Below are positions 44,446 to 53,661 of a DNA stretch of 64,000 nt, piece after piece. The position numbers and the translations under genes were made by a program. Position 1 is the stretch's first letter. The number at the start of each line of letters is the position of its first letter. Source of the DNA: Flavobacterium lacus (GTDB lineage Bacteria > Bacteroidota > Bacteroidia > Flavobacteriales > Flavobacteriaceae); NCBI RefSeq assembly GCF_003268815.1, contig NZ_QLSV01000004.1:186001-250000 (forward strand). The letters are read 5' to 3'. Below the pieces are notes generated by a model. That model did no database searches. It was not told where the DNA came from and was given only the letters and a program-made list of their open reading frames with translations.

Positions 44446-44463
44446 TTGTTAAAAAGCAAAAAT

Positions 44464-44501
44464 ATCTCCTATTAACAGAAGTTAATAGGAGATTTTTTTT
44501 T
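44464..44501 (+). terminator. intrinsic terminator after fabI
   Basis: Perfect 13-bp stem (ATCTCCTATTAAC / GTTAATAGGAGAT), AGAA tetraloop and a 9-nt T-run, the strongest terminator in the window. Confidence 0.95.
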
Positions 44502-44534
44502 ACTTTTATAACTTAAATGTTAAATAAACAAAAT

Positions 44535-46790
44535 ATGAAAAAAATTACTTTATTCTTTTTATTGTTTTTTGGTTTTGTAGCTTCGGCACAATTTTCAGAA
44601 AATTTTGATGCTGCTACAACAGCTCCACCGGGATGGACTGTTATTAATGGCGGTGGAGCAAATGGTTTTATATTTGGTGTTGGGGCTCCTGGGTCTGCAT
44701 TTTCTGCACCAAATGCAGCACAAATTAACTTTAACGCAACAGCTCATGATGATTATTTGGTTACACCAGCTATTACAGTGACTGCTGGTCTAAATGATAG
44801 ATTAACGTATTATGTTAAAAATCAGGACCCGCTTTTTGTTGAAAGTTATGAAGTGAAATTATCTTCTACAACTCCAACGGCCGATGCGTTTACTGTGACA
44901 GTAACGCCAGTTGCTGAGGCACCTAATGTTTGGACTCAATTCACCATTGATTTGACACCCTATTTAGGTCAAACCATTTATATTGGATTTCACGCAGTTT
45001 CTGCCGATCAGTTCAGGTTGCTGTTTGATGATGTGGTAAATGACACGCCTCCAGCATTAGCTCCAAACTGTGCTACACTAACAACTCCGGCAAACGGTGC
45101 TGTTGATGCTCCATATTTATCTTTAAATTTAGCATGGTCTGCACCTGCAGCAGGTGCACCTGCTGCAAGCTATGATGTGTATTTAGATACAAACATAGAT
45201 CCTACAACTTTATTGGGTAACCAAACTGCTTTGACAAGAACTGTTACAGACTTATTGCCTGAAACAACATATTACTGGAAAGTAGTTGCTAAAAATAGTG
45301 CGGGTGATGCTGTTGGATGTTCTGTTTTTAGTTTTACAACAATGACTATTCCTGGCTATTGCCTTAATGCACCTTTTGGACAATGGCCAACGGCGACATT
45401 CACGACAGCTAATTGTGATGGTGTTACAGTGAATACGGTTACAACTGCTGGTTACGCTGGTGAATATTCTTCTGTTCAAGTGGTTTCTGGAACTACTTAT
45501 TTTTTTAGTAGCGGAACAACAGATTTAATTACGATTAGCACTGATGGAGGTGTAACAGCAGCAGCATTTGGTACAACTCCGTTGACATGGGTATCTAACT
45601 ATACTGGGGCTATTAGATTTTATTCTCATTTAAGTGAGTTATGTGAAGGGGAAGATGTTAATAGAACCAGAAGTTTTGTTTGTGGAATTCTATCAGAAGA
45701 AACTCCAGATTACGCTAACCTTCAATTTCCATCATCAGCAACAGTTTCTCAAGGCGAGTCAACTATAGTTTATGCTCAAATATACCATGCAGGTTTAACC
45801 GATGTTGAGCCAGGATTATCAGGTCAAGCTGCTGGTATTCAGGCGTGGATTGGAATTAGCCCTGTAGGAGCAAATACAAATCCGAATACTTGGTCAAATT
45901 GGGTTTTAGCAACTCATAATGCAGGGCAGGTTTCTAATAATGACGAGTATCAAGCTTCGATTGGAGATAATTTAACACCAGGAACATACTATTATGCTTC
46001 TAGATTTAGATTAAACGATGGACAATTTGTATATGGGGGTATTAATTCAAATGATGAAGGAAACTTCTGGGATGGCACAACTTATCTAAGCGGTGTTTTA
46101 ACGGTAACTCCTCCACCAGTTCCTAATAACGACGAGTGTGCTACTCCTACAACATTAACGGCGGGAGCTGTTTTTACTTCAAATCCTTTAGAAACAACAA
46201 ATTTTGGAGCAACACTGAGTTCGCAAGCTACTCCTTCTTGTGGGGCATTCAACTTTGATACTGTTGGAAAAGATGTTTGGTATAGCGTAACTGTGCCAGC
46301 TTCTGGTAATATTACAATTGAAACGAAAAGCAATGGTGGTCTAACCGACACTGTTATGGAAGTATATTCAGGAGATTGTGGATCATTAGTAATGGTTGAA
46401 TGTGATGACGATGATGGAGATGTTAATTTTTCTTTAATTCCATTAACAGGAAGAACAGCAGGTGAAGTTTTAATAATTAGAGTTTGGGGATATAATGGGA
46501 CATCAGGAAATTTTGCAATTGCTGCTTATGATGCCTCTTTAGGAACAAATGATTTTGATTCTTTGAACTTTTCATCGTATCCAAATCCGGTTAAAGATGT
46601 ATTAAACGTTTCTTATATTCAAAATATAACTTCAGTTGAGGTGTTTAATTTGTTGGGACAAAAAGTTATCACTAAAACATTAAATTCAAATGAAGGTCAA
46701 ATTGATATGAATTCACTTTCAAATGGAACTTATTTAGTTAAAGTTGCTACAGAAAATGCAACTAAAACAATTAAAGTGATTAAACAATAA
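44535..46790 (+). CDS. large secreted adhesin-like protein with T9SS sorting domain
   Basis: A 751-residue exported protein. A signal peptide (to GFVASAQ) is followed by a cleaved-adhesin/choice-of-anchor J-like jelly-roll domain (~20-165; FSENFDAATTAPPGWTV to FRLLFDDV), a fibronectin III-like domain (~175-265), several further beta-rich Cys-containing modules, and a C-terminal type IX secretion sorting domain (SSYPNPVKDVLNVSY, FNLLGQKV, LSNGTYLVKV). The CTD predicts export across the outer membrane by T9SS, with attachment or release. Two ATGs are in frame; 44517 lies just 18 bp earlier and adds LNKQN, but I prefer the second, which leaves a clean signal peptide. Ligand unknown. Confidence 0.88.
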   Translation: MKKITLFFLLFFGFVASAQFSENFDAATTAPPGWTVINGGGANGFIFGVGAPGSAFSAPNAAQINFNATAHDDYLVTPAITVTAGLNDRLTYYVKNQDPLFVESYEVKLSSTTPTADAFTVTVTPVAEAPNVWTQFTIDLTPYLGQTIYIGFHAVSADQFRLLFDDVVNDTPPALAPNCATLTTPANGAVDAPYLSLNLAWSAPAAGAPAASYDVYLDTNIDPTTLLGNQTALTRTVTDLLPETTYYWKVVAKNSAGDAVGCSVFSFTTMTIPGYCLNAPFGQWPTATFTTANCDGVTVNTVTTAGYAGEYSSVQVVSGTTYFFSSGTTDLITISTDGGVTAAAFGTTPLTWVSNYTGAIRFYSHLSELCEGEDVNRTRSFVCGILSEETPDYANLQFPSSATVSQGESTIVYAQIYHAGLTDVEPGLSGQAAGIQAWIGISPVGANTNPNTWSNWVLATHNAGQVSNNDEYQASIGDNLTPGTYYYASRFRLNDGQFVYGGINSNDEGNFWDGTTYLSGVLTVTPPPVPNNDECATPTTLTAGAVFTSNPLETTNFGATLSSQATPSCGAFNFDTVGKDVWYSVTVPASGNITIETKSNGGLTDTVMEVYSGDCGSLVMVECDDDDGDVNFSLIPLTGRTAGEVLIIRVWGYNGTSGNFAIAAYDASLGTNDFDSLNFSSYPNPVKDVLNVSYIQNITSVEVFNLLGQKVITKTLNSNEGQIDMNSLSNGTYLVKVATENATKTIKVIKQ

Positions 46791-46811
46791 AAAAGTAATC
46801 ATAGATTTTTC

Positions 46812-46845
46812 AAAAGCCATGCACCTCGCATGGCTTTTGTTTTTT
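46812..46845 (+). terminator. intrinsic terminator after T9SS protein
   Basis: Perfect 11-bp stem AAAAGCCATGC / GCATGGCTTTT, 5-nt loop, T-rich tail. Confidence 0.9.
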
Positions 46846-46872
46846 ATGCTGTATATTTGTTAAAATTTTGAT

Positions 46873-47886
46873 ATGCATTTTTCAATCATTATTCCAGTAT
46901 ATAATCGTCCGGATGAAATTGACGAACTTCTCGAAAGTCTCGTTATTCAGGATTATAATACTGCTTTTGAAATTGTAATTGTAGAAGACGGTTCAACAAT
47001 TGATTGTAAAAATATTGTCGAAAAATATGCCGAAAAATTAATCATTAGCTATTTTTTTAAACCAAATTCAGGTCCCGGAGATTCACGGAATTATGGAATG
47101 AAAAAAGCAAAAGGCGATTATTTTATCATTTTTGATTCCGATTGCATTATCCCTAAAAATTATCTTTCCGAAGTAGATTTGGCTTTAAAAGAGAATTTCA
47201 CAGATTGTTTTGGAGGTCCTGATAAGGCCTTGGATTCGTTTTCAAATATTCAAAAAGCAATCAATTTCAGTATGACTTCCTTTTTAACAACTGGTGGAAT
47301 TCGCGGTGGTTCTGAAAAAATTGATAAGTTTCAGCCCAGAAGCTTCAACATGGGAATTTCTAAAAAAGCCTTTGAATCTTCAAACGGATTCGGAAATATT
47401 CATCCCGGTGAAGATCCCGATTTATCTATCCGATTGTGGAAGATGAATTTTGAAACGCGATTAATTCCTTCTGCTTATGTTTACCATAAAAGAAGAATAG
47501 ATTGGACAAAATTTCACAATCAAGTCTCAAAATTTGGAAAGGCCAGACCAATTCTCAACAGTTGGTATCCGGAATTCAGCAAGCCAACTTTTTTCTTTCC
47601 CACCTTATTTATGATTGGTTTTTTTACAGCAGTTACAGTAGCTGTACTATTCGGGTTTTATTTTCCGTTAGTCATGTATGGATTTTATTATCTACTCTTA
47701 TTTTTCATAGCATCTTACTGTAACAAAAGTGTTAAAATTGGGTCTTTGTCAGTAGTTGCCAGCTTTATTCAGTTTTACGGATATGGTTTTGGATTTTTGA
47801 AATCTTTTTTTTTAATACAATTGATGAGTAAAAATCCTCAAGAAGAATTTCCTGAATTATTTTTTAAATCGATTAAGCATGACTAA
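46873..47886 (+). CDS. family 2 glycosyltransferase, membrane-associated
   Basis: A 337-residue GT-A fold transferase. The N-terminal catalytic domain starts with FSIIIPVYNRPDEIDELL, has the metal-binding DSD motif in IIFDSDC (~93) and an HPGEDPDLSIRLW segment (~177) with the probable base in the GED motif. Two hydrophobic helices (~240-262 and ~265-285) near the C-terminus anchor it to the inner membrane. It would transfer a sugar to a lipid or polysaccharide acceptor; the substrate is unknown. It overlaps coaE by 8 bp, an odd pairing with a CoA enzyme. Confidence 0.9.
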   Translation: MHFSIIIPVYNRPDEIDELLESLVIQDYNTAFEIVIVEDGSTIDCKNIVEKYAEKLIISYFFKPNSGPGDSRNYGMKKAKGDYFIIFDSDCIIPKNYLSEVDLALKENFTDCFGGPDKALDSFSNIQKAINFSMTSFLTTGGIRGGSEKIDKFQPRSFNMGISKKAFESSNGFGNIHPGEDPDLSIRLWKMNFETRLIPSAYVYHKRRIDWTKFHNQVSKFGKARPILNSWYPEFSKPTFFFPTLFMIGFFTAVTVAVLFGFYFPLVMYGFYYLLLFFIASYCNKSVKIGSLSVVASFIQFYGYGFGFLKSFFLIQLMSKNPQEEFPELFFKSIKHD

Positions 47887-48463
47887 AATTATTGGTTTAA
47901 CGGGCGGAATTGGTAGCGGAAAAACCACCGTTGCAAGAATGTTTATGGCACATGGTATTCCTGTTTATATTGCTGATGAGGAAGCAAAAAAATTAATGGA
48001 GTCTGATGTAATTATAAAAAAAGTTGAAAAGGCCTTTGGAAAAGAAATTTTGACAAACCAAAAAATAGATCGTGCTAAATTGGCTAGTATTGTTTTTAAT
48101 AAGGCTGAAAAATTAGAAGAACTCAATAAAATAATACACCCAGCTGTGCAAAAACATTTTAAAAACTGGCTAAAAAACCATAACACCGTTCCATTCGTAA
48201 TTAAAGAAGCGGCTATTTTGTTTGAAACCGGAGGTCATAAACAATGTGATAAAGTTATAACAGTGGTCGCTCCACAATTGTTAAGAATAGAAAGGGTTAT
48301 TTTAAGAGATAAATCTGATAAAAATAGTGTTTTAGACCGAATTAACAATCAATGGACTGATGAAAAGAAGGTTTTGTTGAGTGATTTTGTCATTGAAAAC
48401 ATTGATTTAGAGAAAACTACTACTCAAGTTAGTGATATTCTTAAAGTATTAAATAAAATTTAA
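47879..48463 (+). CDS. coaE: dephospho-CoA kinase
   Basis: A 194-residue P-loop kinase that phosphorylates the 3'-OH of dephospho-CoA, the last step of CoA synthesis. The P-loop GGIGSGKTT is at residues 8-16, with ADEEAKKL (~33) and an IIHPAVQKHFKNWL segment (~80) typical of the CoA-binding and lid regions. Length is normal. The start is embedded in the end of the glycosyltransferase gene. It completes, with coaBC upstream, two of the CoA pathway genes in this window. Confidence 0.93.
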   Translation: MTKIIGLTGGIGSGKTTVARMFMAHGIPVYIADEEAKKLMESDVIIKKVEKAFGKEILTNQKIDRAKLASIVFNKAEKLEELNKIIHPAVQKHFKNWLKNHNTVPFVIKEAAILFETGGHKQCDKVITVVAPQLLRIERVILRDKSDKNSVLDRINNQWTDEKKVLLSDFVIENIDLEKTTTQVSDILKVLNKI

Positions 48464-48521
48464 AAAACATACATGATGTTAATGTTTGGTTAATCTATTA
48501 ACAATGCAAATGTTAAAATCT

Positions 48522-48529
48522 TAAATTTG
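48522..48529 (+). promoter_or_regulatory. possible -7 element overlapping the rprX start region
   Basis: TAAATTTG ends only 6 nt before the ATG at 48535, which would give a leaderless or nearly leaderless transcript. No -33 element is at normal spacing. Confidence 0.3.
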
Positions 48530-48534
48530 TCGTG

Positions 48535-50115
48535 ATGAATAAAGTTTTGTTTAGACTACTTGTATTTTTGATGAGTTTATCACTCATTGGAATAATTTTT
48601 GTACAAGTATATTGGTTTAATTCTTCGTTAGAAAACAATCAAGAACAGTTTAAGTTTCATGTTAAACAAGTTCTAGGTAATGTTTCTGATAAATTAAAAC
48701 AGCAGGAAATACTCGCTTTTGTTGAGAAAATCAATCAATTTAAAGACAGCACAGGTTCTGATAAAGTTGTTTCAGATTTTTTAGAGTTTGGTTATTACGA
48801 AAGAAATTCACAAACTAACGAAACTATAATTTATTCCAATAGTATAAACTCCCAGGATTTTACACTATCCCCTTCGTTCTTTGATAAAAAAAATGACAGT
48901 TTGAAAATTAAGAGTTTTTCATCCAAACGGAAAACAGAAATTTATCATAACGGCATCGATAAATCAAATTTGCAAAATTCACCAACACCGGACTACAAGA
49001 TGGAAAAATCAGGCAGTTTGGAAATTTTAGACAAATTGCTTTATGATATGTCTTTTAATGATATTGCGTTGACTTATCCAATTCAAAGAAGAATTTCTAA
49101 AGAAAAATTACAAGAACTTTTGCAAAGAGAACTCAAAGAATACGGTGTAAATACACCTTTTGAATTTGGAATCTATAGCAATGGTTTAGCCACCAAAGTT
49201 AGGTCGGATAATTTCAAGTTTAACAAAATCGATACGTACAGCATTCCTATATTTACCGATAACGAAGGAATGAGTAAATATCAACTACTTGTGAGTTTTC
49301 CCGAAAAAAAGAAATTTATTTTTTCAGATTTAATAGGAATTGCAATGCTTTCGTTGGTTTTTACGTTAATTATCATAATCGCCTATTCCAATGCATTAAA
49401 TCAATTATTCAAACAACGTCAGATATCTGAAATAAAAACAGATTTCATCAATAACATGACGCATGAATTCAAAACGCCAATTGCTACGATTAATTTGGCA
49501 TTGGACGCGATTAAAAATCCAAAAGTTATTGAAGATAAAGAAAAAGTACATCGCTACCTTCAAATGATTCGAGACGAAAATAAGCGAATGCATGCACAAG
49601 TAGAAAACGTTTTGCGTATTTCAAAACTGGAAAAGAAAGAACTTGAAATAAATAAAGAACCGCTCGATATTAACGATATTATTAATGATGCAATTGATCA
49701 CGTAAGCTTAATAGTTGAAGATAGAGAAGGAACGATTACTAAACATTTTAAAGCAAATAGGACAACAGTTTTGCTTAACGATGTTCATTTTACCAACGTG
49801 TTTGTAAACATATTAGATAATGCAGTAAAATATTCGCCTGAAAAACCAATTATTGAAGTTTACACCGAAAACATTAAAGATTTTCTAATTATAAAAATAA
49901 AAGATTACGGAGCAGGGATGAGTAAAGTTGCCCAAAAAAGAATTTTTGAAAAATTTTATCGTGAGCACACCGGTGACATTCATAACGTTAAGGGACACGG
50001 ATTAGGCTTAGCCTATGTTAAAAGAATTGTAGAAGAACACAACGGACAAATTTCCGTGGAAAGCGAAAAAGGAAAAGGAAGTACATTTAGCATTAAATTG
50101 CCACTAATAAATTAA
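48535..50115 (+). CDS. rprX: two-component sensor histidine kinase, RprX-like
   Basis: A 526-residue inner-membrane kinase with transmembrane helices at ~8-27 and ~263-283 bounding a ~235-residue periplasmic sensor. The H-box is DFINNMTHEFKTPIATI, followed by an N-box (FVNILDNAVKYS), DYGAGMS and GHGLGLAYVK. It is arranged with an OmpR-type regulator 25 bp downstream, like the RprX/RprY system of Bacteroides and related to envelope/antibiotic stress control there. The signal is not evident. I use the ATG at 48535; the preceding GTG at 48532 is also in frame. Confidence 0.88.
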   Translation: MNKVLFRLLVFLMSLSLIGIIFVQVYWFNSSLENNQEQFKFHVKQVLGNVSDKLKQQEILAFVEKINQFKDSTGSDKVVSDFLEFGYYERNSQTNETIIYSNSINSQDFTLSPSFFDKKNDSLKIKSFSSKRKTEIYHNGIDKSNLQNSPTPDYKMEKSGSLEILDKLLYDMSFNDIALTYPIQRRISKEKLQELLQRELKEYGVNTPFEFGIYSNGLATKVRSDNFKFNKIDTYSIPIFTDNEGMSKYQLLVSFPEKKKFIFSDLIGIAMLSLVFTLIIIIAYSNALNQLFKQRQISEIKTDFINNMTHEFKTPIATINLALDAIKNPKVIEDKEKVHRYLQMIRDENKRMHAQVENVLRISKLEKKELEINKEPLDINDIINDAIDHVSLIVEDREGTITKHFKANRTTVLLNDVHFTNVFVNILDNAVKYSPEKPIIEVYTENIKDFLIIKIKDYGAGMSKVAQKRIFEKFYREHTGDIHNVKGHGLGLAYVKRIVEEHNGQISVESEKGKGSTFSIKLPLIN

Positions 50116-50140
50116 ATACCACTAAATTTAAAATTAACCT

Positions 50141-50857
50141 ATGGAAGCAGAAAACAAAAAAATTCTTTTAGTAGAAGATGACCCAAATTTTGGAGCTATA
50201 TTGAAAGATTACTTAATGCTAAACGATTTCGAAGTTGTTTTAGCTAAAAACGGAATGGAAGGATTTGAAAAATTCAAAAAAGACACCTACGATTTGTGTA
50301 TTTTGGATGTAATGATGCCTTATAAAGACGGCTATACGTTAGCGAAAGAAATTCGTGAAAAAAACAAAGAAGTACCTTTGATTTTCTTGACCGCTAAGTC
50401 AATGAAAGAAGATGTCTTAAAAGGATATAAAGTTGGTGCGGATGATTACCTAAATAAACCTTTTGATTCAGAAGTGTTATTGATGAAAATAAAAGCCATC
50501 ATGCAACGCAAACAGTCTGAAAGTAAAACAGATAACCTTAAATTTGAATTCCAAATTGGAAAATTTCATTTGAATTCCAAGTTGCGTTTTCTGACCTTTA
50601 ATAATGATGAGCCTATTAAATTGTCGCCAAAGGAAAACGAATTATTGAAAATGTTAGCCCTTTACGAAAACGACTTAATGCCGCGTGAGTTAGCGTTAAC
50701 CAAAATTTGGAGAGACGATAACTATTTCACATCCAGAAGTATGGATGTGTATATCGCCAAATTAAGAAAATACTTAAAATTAGACGAAGACGTAGAAATC
50801 CTTAACATTCATGGCGAAGGTTTCCGATTAGTCATCAAAAATAAAGTAACACAATAA
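50141..50857 (+). CDS. rprY: OmpR/PhoB-type response regulator, RprY-like
   Basis: A 238-residue response regulator. The receiver domain has the acidic pair (VEDDPNF), phospho-acceptor Asp in LCILDVMMPYKDGY and a lysine near LNKPFDSE. The C-terminal winged-helix DNA-binding domain (IKLSPKENELLKMLALYENDL to MDVYIAKLRKYLK) is complete. It should bind DNA as a dimer once phosphorylated by the adjacent kinase. It is the second gene of the two-gene unit and has a terminator. Confidence 0.93.
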   Translation: MEAENKKILLVEDDPNFGAILKDYLMLNDFEVVLAKNGMEGFEKFKKDTYDLCILDVMMPYKDGYTLAKEIREKNKEVPLIFLTAKSMKEDVLKGYKVGADDYLNKPFDSEVLLMKIKAIMQRKQSESKTDNLKFEFQIGKFHLNSKLRFLTFNNDEPIKLSPKENELLKMLALYENDLMPRELALTKIWRDDNYFTSRSMDVYIAKLRKYLKLDEDVEILNIHGEGFRLVIKNKVTQ

Positions 50858-50859
50858 AA

Positions 50860-50893
50860 TAAAAGCTCTCAATTTTGGGAGCTTTTATTTTTG
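50860..50893 (+). terminator. intrinsic terminator after rprXY
   Basis: 9-bp stem TAAAAGCTC / GAGCTTTTA with a 10-nt loop and a short T-run. Confidence 0.8.
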
Positions 50894-51037
50894 AACCTTT
50901 TTCCAGCTTTTCACTACAAGATTTTGGGCAAAAAAAAGAATTCTACAAACCAAAAAGAGCTTCCGTTGGTCGCTTTTTTGCTTTAAGAATTCTATATTTT
51001 TTTTCCAAAATGCTTTGCGTTTCAATCTGGGGTAGGG

Positions 51038-51781
51038 TTAGCTGCTATATTCCAATTTCAAAGCAAAGCAGGTTTTACTATTTTTGGTAACTGTCAATAA
51101 TGTAGGATGTTCCTCTTTTGATGCCTTAATTTCAACTTCGTCATTCAAATGCAATTCCCTCAAAAAATTCATGTCAAACGCTTGAATTTTATTTTTCAAA
51201 ATTAGTTTCGGATTGATGCAATCCAAACACCATTCTAAATATTTTACATTATTGGCATGATTCACAATATCCAAATCAGAAAGTAAAATCAATTTACTTT
51301 TCATAAATCGAAAATCAACATTGAAATTTATTTTTTCAAACGATTGTTTTGTTGGTAGTTTTTCAGGAAAAAATTCAAAATGTTTAAACGGTAAAGCTAA
51401 CGCTTGCGGTTTTCGCAATTCCGTATTCAAAACCACCCAAAAAGTGAGAGCACCCACTAATTTTTTATCACCAACATACAATTCCAATGCCCTAACCGAA
51501 CGTGAATCTTTCATTTCTACAATCCAAGTTCTCATCGTTACTACTTCTCGCCATTTGGGTAAATCGGTGACTTCAACCCGCATTCTGCTCAACACCCACG
51601 CTTGATGAAATTCTTGCATGTCGCTAAAACTTAATCCACCCAACTCAGCATGAAACCCTGCTGTAAGCTGTAAAAGATTACATAATTCGGTATGTTTAAG
51701 CTGTCCATTCGGATAACACTGAACAAAATTAATTTCCCAGTCTTTCGAAAATTCAGAAGTAAAATTGGATGATACTGGCAT
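51038..51781 (-). CDS. acyl-ACP thioesterase
   Basis: A 247-residue double-hotdog protein of the acyl-ACP thioesterase (FatA/FatB-like) family, which releases free fatty acids from acyl carrier protein. The N-terminal hotdog has HTELCNLLQLTAGFHAE and WVLSRMRVEV; the C-terminal one has DIVNHANNVKYLEWCLD, where the conserved Asn/His lie. It is the last gene of a minus-strand run that includes miaA and three unknown surface proteins; the gap to its upstream neighbour is 21 bp. Its product could be used for lipid remodelling; the chain-length preference cannot be told. Confidence 0.85.
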   Translation of the reverse strand: MPVSSNFTSEFSKDWEINFVQCYPNGQLKHTELCNLLQLTAGFHAELGGLSFSDMQEFHQAWVLSRMRVEVTDLPKWREVVTMRTWIVEMKDSRSVRALELYVGDKKLVGALTFWVVLNTELRKPQALALPFKHFEFFPEKLPTKQSFEKINFNVDFRFMKSKLILLSDLDIVNHANNVKYLEWCLDCINPKLILKNKIQAFDMNFLRELHLNDEVEIKASKEEHPTLLTVTKNSKTCFALKLEYSS

Positions 51782-51802
51782 TGATATAAATTTTTAAACT
51801 AT

Positions 51803-52348
51803 TTATTCTACTTCAAAAGTAAACGAATTATTTTCCAAACCAGCAAAATTTGTAAGCATCGAAATAACTTTGAAATTACAGCCTTGACGTTCAGGATTAT
51901 ACGAGGCTACATTATATATATTCACCGTATAAGAACCAGATTCTAACAATTTTATTCCAGCTCTACTTACAAAGTGGTCAGCTTCTTTCAATAAAATAAA
52001 TGTATTATAAAAAGCTCCTCCGGTATCAATTACTATCGAATTTTCATTTAAATTAATATAATTAAATCCATTAAATGCAGAGGCTTTTTTTAATTCGATG
52101 TAATACGATAGACTTTCGTCCAATTGAAATAAATCTATAACAGTATTCGAATTAGTATTTGTTTGAAGCCGGTTTACACTAGAAGCAAGCCACAGTGTGT
52201 CACCTAACTGATAGATTGCCTGTGGATTTTCAATCGTAATTAAATTTGGATTTTCAAATTCCACAAAATTACCACAAGCCACATCGTCTTCACATTGAAA
52301 TGCAAACAAAAAAGGGATGAAACTAAAAAGAAGAATAATTTTTTTCAT
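51803..52348 (-). CDS. hypothetical lipoprotein, gene 3 of an unknown surface trio
   Basis: A 181-residue exported protein with a likely lipobox (LFAFQC, C19) and a beta-rich body: LITIENPQAIYQLGDTLWLASSV and a repeated strand pattern, ending in SFTFEVE. CEDDVAC near the mature N-terminus and a later ERQGC give Cys residues that could form disulfides. No known domain is recognised. It is cotranscribed with two other surface proteins (6 bp from the barrel protein upstream) and with the thioesterase 21 bp downstream. Confidence 0.65.
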   Translation of the reverse strand: MKKIILLFSFIPFLFAFQCEDDVACGNFVEFENPNLITIENPQAIYQLGDTLWLASSVNRLQTNTNSNTVIDLFQLDESLSYYIELKKASAFNGFNYINLNENSIVIDTGGAFYNTFILLKEADHFVSRAGIKLLESGSYTVNIYNVASYNPERQGCNFKVISMLTNFAGLENNSFTFEVE

Positions 52349-52354
52349 TTTTTT

Positions 52355-52951
52355 TTAATTAATTTTTAATCCAATAGTAATATTTAGTGAACTCGCATGA
52401 TTGAAATAATCTACAAATTCATTGGTTGTATTTACTCTAAAAAAATAATAATTGTAACCGATATTCGAAAATAAAATATAAGTTTTGTTTAATTTGTAAA
52501 AAATATCTGTGCCAAAACCAAGTGTATTACCTTGTTGATTTCCATAAAATTTAGAACCATTTTTTTGTCTGAGGTCCACGCTACCAAATTTCAAGTGAGG
52601 ATCAAATACTATTTTATTACTTTCCGAAATTCTATAAGAAAGAATCCCTCGAAACGTATTTATGTTGGTTTTATCGATGTTACCTCCGATTTCAAAATCA
52701 TCCACTTGTAAAGTAGTTTTTTCATATTCAAAAGCGAGTAAAAATTGTTGATATCTCAATATATTCAATTTTAATAATGCACCGATAGCTAGTTGCTTAT
52801 GTCCTTTTGATAAATAATTATCTCCTAAATAAATATGACTTACAAAAGCTATACTCAACTCAGGTTTTAATTGAACTTTTTTATCGGCCTTATCTTGTGA
52901 CCAAGCTGTAAATGATGAAAATAGAATTAGTAAGAAAATATATTTTTTCAT
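52355..52951 (-). CDS. outer-membrane beta-barrel-like protein, gene 2 of the trio
   Basis: A 198-residue exported protein with a signal peptide ending in TAWSQ. The body shows about eight amphipathic strands (FLLAFEYEKTTLQV, NTFRGILSYRIS, YILFSNIGYNYYFFRV) and ends SLNITIGLKIN, a typical barrel C-terminus. It probably sits in the outer membrane as a small porin-like or scaffold barrel. Only 1 bp separates it from the gene upstream and 6 bp from the gene downstream. No specific family recognised. Confidence 0.65.
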   Translation of the reverse strand: MKKYIFLLILFSSFTAWSQDKADKKVQLKPELSIAFVSHIYLGDNYLSKGHKQLAIGALLKLNILRYQQFLLAFEYEKTTLQVDDFEIGGNIDKTNINTFRGILSYRISESNKIVFDPHLKFGSVDLRQKNGSKFYGNQQGNTLGFGTDIFYKLNKTYILFSNIGYNYYFFRVNTTNEFVDYFNHASSLNITIGLKIN

Positions 52952-52952
52952 C

Positions 52953-53633
52953 TTAATAATTTATGGTAAACTGAATTGATTCCTGTTCGTCAATAATGAG
53001 TAACTCTTCAAAAGTAGATACGATATTTGTACTGTTATTTCTTACTTCCCATTGAATTACTAGTTCTTGATTTTTCTTTACTAATTTTGAAAGGTTATCA
53101 AAATAATCAATGTATTCATCTGACAATGGTTTGAAATATTTAATTTCATCGGTATAATCGCCTATGTAATTGATGTTAAGAAATTGAAAATTCGCATTTA
53201 CTTGGTTCAAATTGATATAAAGATTAGCCAAATTTTCACGTTGAAAGAGTTTTTCAGTTCCGATATTTAATTCAAAATTTGAAAAATCATCGCTATCGAT
53301 GTTTCTTATTTGTCTTTTATGGTAAGGAGAATTTGAATTTATTTCGATAATAATTTCATTATAATTCGATTTTGGTTTTGGTATAACCATCGTGTAATCA
53401 CCGTTTTCGTTAGTTGTAGCTTTGCCCACAAAATTGGTTTCAGAAGGCACATAAAAAATAAATGGAATACTAGACGATTCTCGTCTAACAAAAAGTTTTA
53501 CTTCGTGATTAGAAAGTGGAAGGTTATTTTCCAAGAGCACTTTCCCTTTAACAACTAATTTTGTTTCTCCATCATATTCAATTTCACATGATAAAAAAAA
53601 TAGTGCAACTAAAAGTAAAAGTGTTTTTTTCAT
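52953..53633 (-). CDS. hypothetical lipoprotein with carboxypeptidase-regulatory-like domain, gene 1 of the trio
   Basis: A 226-residue lipoprotein (FFLSCEIEYD, C16). Residues ~25-105 look like a carboxypeptidase-regulatory/CNA-B-type beta sandwich (VVKGKVLLENNLPLSNHEVKLFV, TNENGDYTMVIPKP), the fold common in TonB-dependent transporter N-termini and surface lipoproteins. The second half is a different beta-rich region without a recognisable family. It is the first gene of the trio and lies 28 bp after miaA. Function unknown. Confidence 0.65.
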   Translation of the reverse strand: MKKTLLLLVALFFLSCEIEYDGETKLVVKGKVLLENNLPLSNHEVKLFVRRESSSIPFIFYVPSETNFVGKATTNENGDYTMVIPKPKSNYNEIIIEINSNSPYHKRQIRNIDSDDFSNFELNIGTEKLFQRENLANLYINLNQVNANFQFLNINYIGDYTDEIKYFKPLSDEYIDYFDNLSKLVKKNQELVIQWEVRNNSTNIVSTFEELLIIDEQESIQFTINY

Positions 53634-53661
53634 GGCGTTTTAATTGTAGGATGCGTAAAAA

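Noticed and set aside
50937-50992. Repeated AGAATTCTA motif beside the rprXY terminator
   Set aside because: Two copies of a 9-bp motif that contains a palindrome, in AT-rich spacer, are expected by chance and have no further support.
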